DNA of 6,289 nt, taken from assembly GCA_947450745.1 (NCBI GenBank), contig CANFYD010000240.1, positions 1 to 6,289 of the forward strand. Reading direction: 5' to 3'. The position numbers and the translations under genes are program-made. This DNA comes from Burkholderiales bacterium. Lineage in GTDB: Bacteria > Pseudomonadota > Gammaproteobacteria > Burkholderiales > Burkholderiaceae_C. The notes below the pieces were generated by a model. That model searched no databases. It worked only from the letters and a program-made list of their open reading frames with translations, and was not told the DNA's origin. Positions 1 to 4,990 of this stretch are shown piece after piece (position 1 is the first letter of the stretch; every line of letters starts with the position of its first letter).

Positions 1-72
1 ATGGAGGTGCGGATGGGGTATTTCAACCGCTGTTCCGGGCTGCAGGCTTCAGGGCATCGCAAGCTCCTCGCG

Positions 73-171
73 GGATCAGCCCGGCGGGGCGGTTTGCTCC
101 GTGTCCCCCAGCGCAGCCTAAGGCTGCGGCTTCCTCCTTGACCTCCGCAAAACGCCCCACCAGGCTGATCC
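73..171 (-). repeat. Imperfect inverted repeat with nested hairpin (REP-like element or structured RNA)
   Basis: The arms 73-97 and 147-171 are inverted copies: 22 of 25 positions pair, with mismatches at 82/162, 85/159 and 92/152. Read as minus-strand RNA, the first two become G-U wobbles, leaving one true mismatch in 25. Inside is a second hairpin, 112-118 with 122-128 (CGCAGCC, 3-base loop, GGCTGCG). The interior on the minus strand is purine-rich, with two GGAGG motifs at 131-146. The element starts 73 bases past the stop of the STAS-domain gene and would lie in its 3' transcript. There is no U-run after the stem, so it is not a standard intrinsic terminator. It could be a dispersed palindromic repeat, a 3'-end stabiliser or a small RNA; I cannot tell which. 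I see no second copy in the window. Flanking bases 1-72 and 172-243 hold nothing I can support as a gene. Confidence 0.65.
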
Positions 172-243
172 TTCGGCGGTGCTTTTGTTCATCCAGGCCG
201 CGTCAGCAGTTTTTAGTCGGCCGGAAATGTCTGTTTCTCAGCC

Positions 244-1998
244 TCAAACCTGGCGAATTTTGATCGTGGCGTGCTCGTTGATGCCCATCGCGGCAAAAAA
301 GTAGGCGACCAGGCGATGCGTTTCGCTGAAGGTGACGCTGCGGTTCTCGCTGCGGCGGCTCAGCACCCAGTTGAGCAGGTCGCCGGCGGCCATGAAGTCG
401 AGCCGGATCAGCTTCGGGCAGATCACGTTGATGGCGGCGGATTCACCGAGATCGGCCGTCATCAAGCGCAGTGTTTCGGAAATGTCGCCGCTCAGTTGGC
501 CGCTCAGCTCCAGCTGCACGCGGGTCGGCAGCGGGGCTTGCTCGGTGACTTGCGACTCCATGAAGGCGGTCGAAGACAGCTCGGTTTGAAGCGTCGTTGC
601 CGGCCCGTGGGTCGAGAGCCCGGCACCGCTGACGCGCACCCGGCAGAGCGTGTGTTCCCAGGAGGGCGGTGAAATCTCGTAAGTGACGCAGTAGTCGATG
701 GCTACCTCGTCGAACTGATCGGGGCGGTTGACCAGGCGCAGCGCTTCGAGGCGCAACATCCACAATTGCGGGTCAACCTCGCGCATACTGATCGGTGCCA
801 GCTCCTTCAGCAGCTGCAAAAAATGATCGCCGGACAGCCAGCTCATGTCGATTTGTTGACCGGCCCAAAGGCGAAACAGCTGGCGCAGCTTGCCGCAGGC
901 CTCAATATCGAGTTGGCGCAGCGGGGCCCAATCCAGTACCCAGGGCATCGGCAGGTTCTGGCAGCGAGTCTGCAGCAGGGCGACAGCGTCGGCGCTCAGC
1001 ACGGCCGGGGCCGCCCAACTGGCGCTGCCGGCCTTGCCCACCGGCGCGCGAACCTGCCGTGCCGCCTCGGCCACCAGCTTGGGCATGGAAAACCATTGCG
1101 GTGCCGACAAGCCGAACAGGTGGACATAGTCCAGCGCCAAGGCTTCGAACTTGGCCGCTTGGCCGGTGGCGCGGTAATGGTCGAACAAGACCAGCCAGGT
1201 GTCGCCGTGCAGATTGCGCAGGCCGCCAGGGCGAGTCAACTCGATCAAGCTGCGCTCGCAGCTGTCGTAGTCGGCATTCGCGAAGGCGATCACCGCTTCG
1301 TCCAGCTCAGGGTCGTGCACCAGCTCGGGCGCTGCACTGGCGCGCGGGGTCGGGACGACATCAAAATTCAGCGGTAGGTCCAGCGCCATATCGAGCGGCG
1401 GCAAGGCGGGCGGCAGCACGCTGGGCTTGGCGTCCGACAGCGGGGCCATGCTGGCTCCCATCGTGGCGGCAGCATGCGGCGGGGCGGTACGCAGCCGTTC
1501 GACCTCGGCTGCCGACGCCAGGTTGTCGAGCGCGGCCGATGGGGCCTCGGCATTGAGGGTGGTGGAGAAATGCACCGGGCGGGTGCTGGTTTCGAAAAAA
1601 CCGGGCGGATGCTGGCGCTGCAGTTGTGTCGGTGCAAAGGCGTCGCCGACCATTTGTTGCTCGATCTCATCGATTTTGGCTTTGACGCCGAGGTCGATTT
1701 TCGAGTTCAGTTCGCTGCCGCGCTCACCCTCATCGAGCTGTGAGGTGGCCGAACCCAGCGCGGCCAATTGCTCGGGCGACAGGCCTTCGCGGCGGATGCG
1801 GCGCAGCATGTCGAGCTCGCGCTTGCGCACGAAGTCATTGCGGCGTTTGCGGTCGACCATCGCGCGCAACTCGGCCTTGGCCAAGTCGCCCTCAGGGTCA
1901 TCCTGACGCGAGTTGATTTCGGCCCACTCGGTGGTCGGGTTGGCCACAAAGCGCGCAACCTTGCGGAAGAAACTCTCGCCGTCCTTCGGCTCGGTCAT
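244..1998 (-). CDS. STAS-domain protein, conserved betaproteobacterial type, function unknown
   Basis: This is a 584-residue soluble protein with no signal peptide or membrane segment. Residues 1-20 (FFRKVARFVANP) look like a conserved head. Residues 35-118 are highly charged and probably helical or coiled-coil. Residues 120-225 are a Pro/Ala-rich linker. Then come a helical segment (about 228-305), a STAS-like segment (about 330-405), a second helical segment (about 408-455) and a C-terminal STAS-like domain (about 490-584). The two halves resemble each other: LRQLDIEACGKL at 360-371 matches LIRLDFMAAGDL at 530-541, and both helical parts share a W...R...F...A.DY...S.P.W pattern (267-302 and 412-447). 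STAS domains bind protein partners or nucleotides, as in anti-sigma-factor antagonists and MlaB; the partner here is unknown. The ATG at 1998 fits the conserved head but has no good ribosome site close by. It lies 97 bases downstream of dksA on the same strand. The gene call is secure; the function is not. Confidence 0.88.
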   Translation of the reverse strand: MTEPKDGESFFRKVARFVANPTTEWAEINSRQDDPEGDLAKAELRAMVDRKRRNDFVRKRELDMLRRIRREGLSPEQLAALGSATSQLDEGERGSELNSKIDLGVKAKIDEIEQQMVGDAFAPTQLQRQHPPGFFETSTRPVHFSTTLNAEAPSAALDNLASAAEVERLRTAPPHAAATMGASMAPLSDAKPSVLPPALPPLDMALDLPLNFDVVPTPRASAAPELVHDPELDEAVIAFANADYDSCERSLIELTRPGGLRNLHGDTWLVLFDHYRATGQAAKFEALALDYVHLFGLSAPQWFSMPKLVAEAARQVRAPVGKAGSASWAAPAVLSADAVALLQTRCQNLPMPWVLDWAPLRQLDIEACGKLRQLFRLWAGQQIDMSWLSGDHFLQLLKELAPISMREVDPQLWMLRLEALRLVNRPDQFDEVAIDYCVTYEISPPSWEHTLCRVRVSGAGLSTHGPATTLQTELSSTAFMESQVTEQAPLPTRVQLELSGQLSGDISETLRLMTADLGESAAINVICPKLIRLDFMAAGDLLNWVLSRRSENRSVTFSETHRLVAYFFAAMGINEHATIKIRQV

Positions 1999-2035
1999 GC
2001 GCAGGTGGTGATGTGTGACACGACGCTAGCTCCTC
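1995..2035 (-). promoter_or_regulatory. Candidate leader peptide and ribosome site upstream of the STAS-domain gene
   Basis: On the minus strand a GAGGAG motif (2030-2035) sits 8 bases before a GTG codon (2019-2021). That GTG opens an eight-codon frame, MSHITTCA, whose TGA stop (1995-1997) overlaps the ATG of the STAS-domain gene (1996-1998) as ATGA. The GAGGAG is 31 bases from that ATG, too far to serve it directly. Translation of the mini-frame could therefore deliver ribosomes to the real start by coupling. The arrangement is visible in the sequence; the function is inferred, and a frame this short can arise by chance. Confidence 0.25.
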
Positions 2036-2057
2036 GGCGGTTGGTGATCAGTGGCCG

Positions 2058-2079
2058 GCAGCACCCGCTTGGGCACTGC
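2058..2079 (-). other. Small hairpin between dksA and the STAS-domain gene
   Basis: The arms 2058-2066 and 2071-2079 form a 9-bp stem with a 4-base loop. Two non-complementary positions on the plus strand (2062/2075 and 2063/2074) become G-U pairs in minus-strand RNA, so the fold suits the dksA transcript. It begins 16 bases after the dksA stop. No U-run follows, so it is at best a pause or processing site, not a clear terminator. Confidence 0.3.
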
Positions 2080-2095
2080 TGGGCTTATAAAAAGA

Positions 2096-2812
2096 TCAAT
2101 CCCCGAACATCTTCTGCTTCATTTCACGCCGCTGCTGAGCTTCCAGCGACAGCGTGGCCGTCGGGCGTGCGATCAAGCGACCCAGGCCGATCGGTTCGCC
2201 GGTTTCATCGCAGAAGCCGTATTCGCCACTGTCCAGCCGGGTCAGCGATTGCATGATCTTCTTCAGCAACTTGCGCTCACGGTCGCGCGTGCGCAGCTCC
2301 AAGGCGTGTTCTTCTTCGATGGTGGCGCGGTCGGCCGGGTCCGGCACGATGGAGGTGTCTTCGCGCAGGTGTTCGGTCGTTTCGCCGGCATTGGACAGCA
2401 CGCCGTTCTTCAGTTCGGTCAACTTGGCCCGGAAGAAGTCAAGCTGCTTGCTGCTCATGTATTCCGCCTCTGGCATGGCCAGCAACTCGGCATCGCTCAT
2501 CTCGGCGCCGGTCTTGGTCTTCCAGGCGTTGATCAGTTTCGGGTCGATCTTGGCCGCCGTCTTCGGGCTTTCAATCACCGGGGCATACATCTGCCGGGTC
2601 GGCGGCTTCGGGGGCGCGAAGCGATCCGCAAAACGGCTGTTCCCGGTCGGTGGTGGGCTGACTTCAATGGCCGCTGCATGCGCGGCCTCGGCGGCCTCGG
2701 CCTTCAGCTTGGCCGCCGACTTGAGTGCTGCCTTGCTGCTGATGGCTGCCGCTGCGGCGGCGGTGGGCGCTGCAGGTGTCGTTGATGATTTTGGGGCCGG
2801 TGTCTTGCTCAC
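2096..2812 (-). CDS. dksA: RNA polymerase-binding transcription factor DksA, single-cysteine type
   Basis: DksA enters the secondary channel of RNA polymerase and, with ppGpp, turns down rRNA promoters and activates amino-acid biosynthesis promoters. Residues 118-238 match the family: EYMSSKQLDFFRAKL opens the first coil, the coil tip carries the DxxDxA motif (D158, D161, A163), and the second coil contains ELRTRDRERKLLKKI. The globular part has GEYGFCDETGEPIG and ARPTATL. Of the four zinc cysteines of E. coli DksA only C201 remains; the other positions are T204, S222 and A225. Such C/T/S/A forms are common in alpha- and betaproteobacteria and should not hold structural zinc. At 238 residues it exceeds E. 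coli DksA (151) because of an Ala/Lys/Pro-rich N-terminal extension (about 1-90) that looks disordered. The start is GTG, supported by a strong ribosome site just upstream. It lies between the CobW-type GTPase and the STAS-domain gene, all on one strand. Confidence 0.96.
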   Translation of the reverse strand: MSKTPAPKSSTTPAAPTAAAAAAISSKAALKSAAKLKAEAAEAAHAAAIEVSPPPTGNSRFADRFAPPKPPTRQMYAPVIESPKTAAKIDPKLINAWKTKTGAEMSDAELLAMPEAEYMSSKQLDFFRAKLTELKNGVLSNAGETTEHLREDTSIVPDPADRATIEEEHALELRTRDRERKLLKKIMQSLTRLDSGEYGFCDETGEPIGLGRLIARPTATLSLEAQQRREMKQKMFGD

Positions 2813-2816
2813 GTTA

Positions 2817-2824
2817 CTCTCCTC
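2817..2824 (-). promoter_or_regulatory. Ribosome binding site of dksA
   Basis: GAGGAGAG on the minus strand lies four bases before the GTG at 2810-2812, or six bases measured from its GAGGAG core. It is the strongest Shine-Dalgarno match near any gene start in the window and supports GTG as the initiation codon, so the Ala-rich N-terminal extension is really translated. Confidence 0.75.
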
Positions 2825-2890
2825 GCATAGGCAGTTTGTCTGCTCTACATTGCCTTCGGGACTAGCTTTTGCACTATTCAGGCGCCGCAG

Positions 2891-2920
2891 ATTGTAGCGA
2901 CCGAGAGTGCAAGCGTTTCA
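2891..2920 (-). promoter_or_regulatory. Candidate sigma-70 promoter of dksA
   Basis: On the minus strand TACAAT (2891-2896) is five of six matches to the -10 consensus. With an 18-base spacer the -35 position is TGAAAC (2915-2920), a weak match. Transcription would start near 2884, giving a leader of about 70 bases before the GTG. The site lies inside the 116-base gap after the CobW-type gene, so dksA could be expressed independently of it. Based on consensus resemblance only. Confidence 0.4.
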
Positions 2921-2928
2921 CAAATTTG

Positions 2929-3987
2929 TTACGCCAAGCAACCTTCCATTCCCTGCAGGAGGATTTCTTTGGGCAAGTCGATGCCGATGAAAACCATCTT
3001 GCTGCCCTTCTTTTCACCCGGCAGCCATTTCGGGCCGAGGTCCGAGCCCATCAACTGATGCACGCCCTGGAAGATCACCTTTTTGTCGGTGCCCTTCATG
3101 TACAGAACGCCTTTGTAGCGCAGCATCTTGGGGCCGTAAACCTGCACGATGGCACCCAAGAAGTCTTCCAGCTTGGTCGGATTGAACGGCCGATCGGAGC
3201 GGAACACGAAGGACTTCACGTCATCGTCGTGCGCATGGTGGTGCGGATGATCGCAATGCTCATCATGCGCATGGTCGTGATGCTCGTGCGCCGCTTCGGC
3301 GGTCAGGAAGTCGGGGTCGATTTCAAGCTTGGCGTTCAGGTTGAAGCCGCGCAGGTCGAACACCTTGGCCAGTGCCACTTCGCCGAAATGGGCTTGTTGC
3401 TGCGGCGCGCGCGGGTTCATGTGCTTGATGCGGTGGCTGAGCGCCGCGATCGCTGCGGGCTCCACCAGATCGGCCTTGCTGATGAAGATCTGGTCGGCAA
3501 AACCGATCTGCCGGCGCGCTTCCTGGCGGGTGTTCAGTTGCTCTTCGGCATGCTTGGCATCGACCAGGGTCAACACCGAGTCGAGCAAATAGCTCTCGGC
3601 GATCTCATCGTCCATGAAGAAGGTCTGCGCCACCGGGCCCGGGTCGGCCAAGCCGGTGGTCTCGATCACCACGCGGTCGAAATTCAGTTCGCCACGGCGC
3701 CGTTTGGCCGCCAAGTCGCTCAAGGTGGTGCGCAGATCTTCACGGATGGTGCAGCAGACGCAACCGTTGTTCATCTGGATGATTTGTTCGGTCGTGTCGG
3801 CGACGAGGATTTCGGTGTCGATGTTCTCTTCGCCAAACTCGTTTTCAATCACGGCAATTTTTTGCCCGTGCGCTTCGGTCAGGATGCGTTTGAGCAGCGT
3901 GGTTTTGCCGGAGCCGAGGAAACCGGTCAGGATCGTGACGGGAATGAGGCCTTGCAGGACTTTTGAACCAGTGGTGCCAGTTGACAT
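2929..3987 (-). CDS. CobW/COG0523-family GTPase, probable zinc metallochaperone
   Basis: Members of this family are cytoplasmic G3E GTPases that use GTP binding to load metal, usually zinc, onto client proteins. The 352-residue product has the full set of marks: Walker A GFLGSGKT (22-29), the metal-binding CxCC motif as GCVCC (75-79), switch-type ETTGLADPGP (109-118) and the guanine-specificity motif as SKAD (170-173). A histidine-rich linker (234-253, 11 His plus Cys245) joins the GTPase domain to the CobW C-terminal domain (about 257-352, with VYGPKMLRYKGVL). The His-rich linker argues for zinc or nickel handling rather than cobalamin synthesis, and no cobalamin genes are nearby. ATG at 3987 is the sensible start, though no strong ribosome site precedes it. 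It is the first gene of the minus-strand group and is divergent from corC. Which subfamily (YjiA-, ZigA- or ZNG1-like) cannot be settled by eye. Confidence 0.94.
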   Translation of the reverse strand: MSTGTTGSKVLQGLIPVTILTGFLGSGKTTLLKRILTEAHGQKIAVIENEFGEENIDTEILVADTTEQIIQMNNGCVCCTIREDLRTTLSDLAAKRRRGELNFDRVVIETTGLADPGPVAQTFFMDDEIAESYLLDSVLTLVDAKHAEEQLNTRQEARRQIGFADQIFISKADLVEPAAIAALSHRIKHMNPRAPQQQAHFGEVALAKVFDLRGFNLNAKLEIDPDFLTAEAAHEHHDHAHDEHCDHPHHHAHDDDVKSFVFRSDRPFNPTKLEDFLGAIVQVYGPKMLRYKGVLYMKGTDKKVIFQGVHQLMGSDLGPKWLPGEKKGSKMVFIGIDLPKEILLQGMEGCLA

Positions 3988-4040
3988 GATGATTGCGCGT
4001 TGATGGCTATTGGAGACAGGCCGGGATATGAGGGCGGCTG

Positions 4041-4069
4041 ACTGTCATGCAAGAGGGCGGCCATGTCAA
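4041..4069 (-). promoter_or_regulatory. Candidate promoter of the CobW-type gene
   Basis: The minus strand has a perfect -35 hexamer TTGACA (4064-4069). With a 17-base spacer the -10 position is GACAGT (4041-4046), only three of six matches. Transcription would start near 4034, about 47 bases before the ATG. I saw no convincing Zur-type palindrome in the 127-base divergent region (3988-4114), and no good plus-strand promoter for corC. Confidence 0.3.
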
Positions 4070-4114
4070 TCGGTTATTCTCGCCAACTTGTGCCACTACG
4101 ACACCACGACTTCT

Positions 4115-4990
4115 GTGTCTGATCCCCAGCCTAGCCGGCCCTCTTACCGAGGGGGCCAGAAACACACCGCAGAGCCACGCGGATTGCTCGACCGCATGTT
4201 GGAGTTCCTCCACCCCGGCCCCGATTCAAAAAGTGAGCTGATGGAGACGCTGGCCGACGCTGAAAAGCGCGAGCTGATCGAACCCGAATCGCTGCAAATG
4301 CTCGAAGGCGTGTTGCGCATGGCCGAGTTGAGCGCCGGCGACGCGATGGTCGCTGCCCCGCGCATGGACTTGCTCGACATCGAATCCCCCTACGAAGAAT
4401 TGCTCGGTCTGGTCATCGACGCCGGGCATTCGCGCTTCCCGGTCTTCGACGGCACGAAAGAAAACATCATCGGCATCTTGCTGGCCAAGGACTTGCTGAA
4501 GATGCAGCGGGCCCCGGAGCTGAACCTGCGCGCGCTGCTGCGGCCGACCGTGTTCGTGCCTGAAAGCAAGGGGTTGAACGAGTTGCTGCGCGATTTCCGT
4601 TCCAACCGCAACCACTTGGCCATCGTCATCGACGAGTTTGGCAACACCGCCGGCTTGATCACGATCGAAGACGTGCTGGAAGAAATCGTCGGTGAGATCG
4701 AAGACGAATTCGATGACAAGGACGGTGAGTCCGGCATCTACACGCTGGCCGACGGCAGCCAGCGAGTGGCAGGCGACGCGGTGATCGCGGCGGTCAACCA
4801 CTCGTTCTCGGTCCATTTCCCCGAGGATGAGTTCGACACCATCGGCGGCCTTGTGGCCCAGGAACACGGCCGGGTGCCCCGGCGCGGCGAGGTGGTGGAC
4901 GTTGGCGGCCTGCGCTTTGCGGTGATGCTGACGCGCGGCGGTGCGGTGCGCTGGTTCAAGGTCACCCGCATCGACCCGAGCAAGGGTTGA
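4115..4990 (+). CDS. corC: CorC/HlyC-family CBS-domain protein
   Basis: The 291-residue protein matches the cytoplasmic CorC (YbeX) type: a short N-terminal tail, two CBS domains (about 70-132 and 138-195) and a C-terminal CorC_HlyC domain (about 205-287). Signature stretches are HPGPDS (33-38), APRMDLLDI (81-89), HSRFPVFDG (105-113), IDEFGNTAGLITIEDVLEEI (172-191) and DTIGGLV (241-247). There is no DUF21 membrane domain, so it is the soluble short form. E. coli CorC is about the same length. It has been linked to Mg/Co efflux and, as YbeX, to ribosome metabolism; CBS pairs typically bind adenosine nucleotides. I chose GTG at 4115 because MSDPQPSRPS resembles family N-termini and gives the usual length; the frame stays open back to a TTG at 4010, but that extra part looks non-family. 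No clear ribosome site precedes the GTG, so the start is less sure than the gene. It overlaps lnt by one base. Confidence 0.93.
   Translation: MSDPQPSRPSYRGGQKHTAEPRGLLDRMLEFLHPGPDSKSELMETLADAEKRELIEPESLQMLEGVLRMAELSAGDAMVAAPRMDLLDIESPYEELLGLVIDAGHSRFPVFDGTKENIIGILLAKDLLKMQRAPELNLRALLRPTVFVPESKGLNELLRDFRSNRNHLAIVIDEFGNTAGLITIEDVLEEIVGEIEDEFDDKDGESGIYTLADGSQRVAGDAVIAAVNHSFSVHFPEDEFDTIGGLVAQEHGRVPRRGEVVDVGGLRFAVMLTRGGAVRWFKVTRIDPSKG

Noticed and set aside
1..141. A 46-codon plus-strand frame from the first base
   Set aside because: It has no upstream context in the window, no recognisable domain, and runs into the inverted repeat.
73..171. Intrinsic terminator, integron attC site or IS end for the long inverted repeat
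   Set aside because: There is no U-run after the stem, no attC-type RYYYAAC/GTTRRRY boxes, and no transposase or evident target duplication nearby.
118..192. A 24-residue minus-strand frame starting ATG at 192 within the structured repeat
   Set aside because: It has no ribosome site and is rich in Arg/Lys/Trp as expected from GC-rich stem sequence; the secondary structure explains the region better.
2891..2912. TTGCAC (2907-2912) as the -35 box for the dksA promoter
   Set aside because: It is only 10 bases from TACAAT, too short a spacer for sigma-70.
2869..3966. A 365-codon plus-strand open frame opposite the CobW-type gene
   Set aside because: It is antisense to a gene with intact Walker A, CxCC and SKAD motifs, its translation resembles no family I recognise, and long antisense frames are common in high-GC DNA with this codon bias.
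4010..4114. Upstream TTG start for corC, adding 35 residues
   Set aside because: The extra residues do not look like a CorC N-terminus, while the GTG at 4115 gives the family length and a typical SDPxPSRPS beginning.
3988..4114. Zur operator in the divergent region
   Set aside because: Expected from the CobW family, but no AT-rich palindrome of the Zur type is visible.
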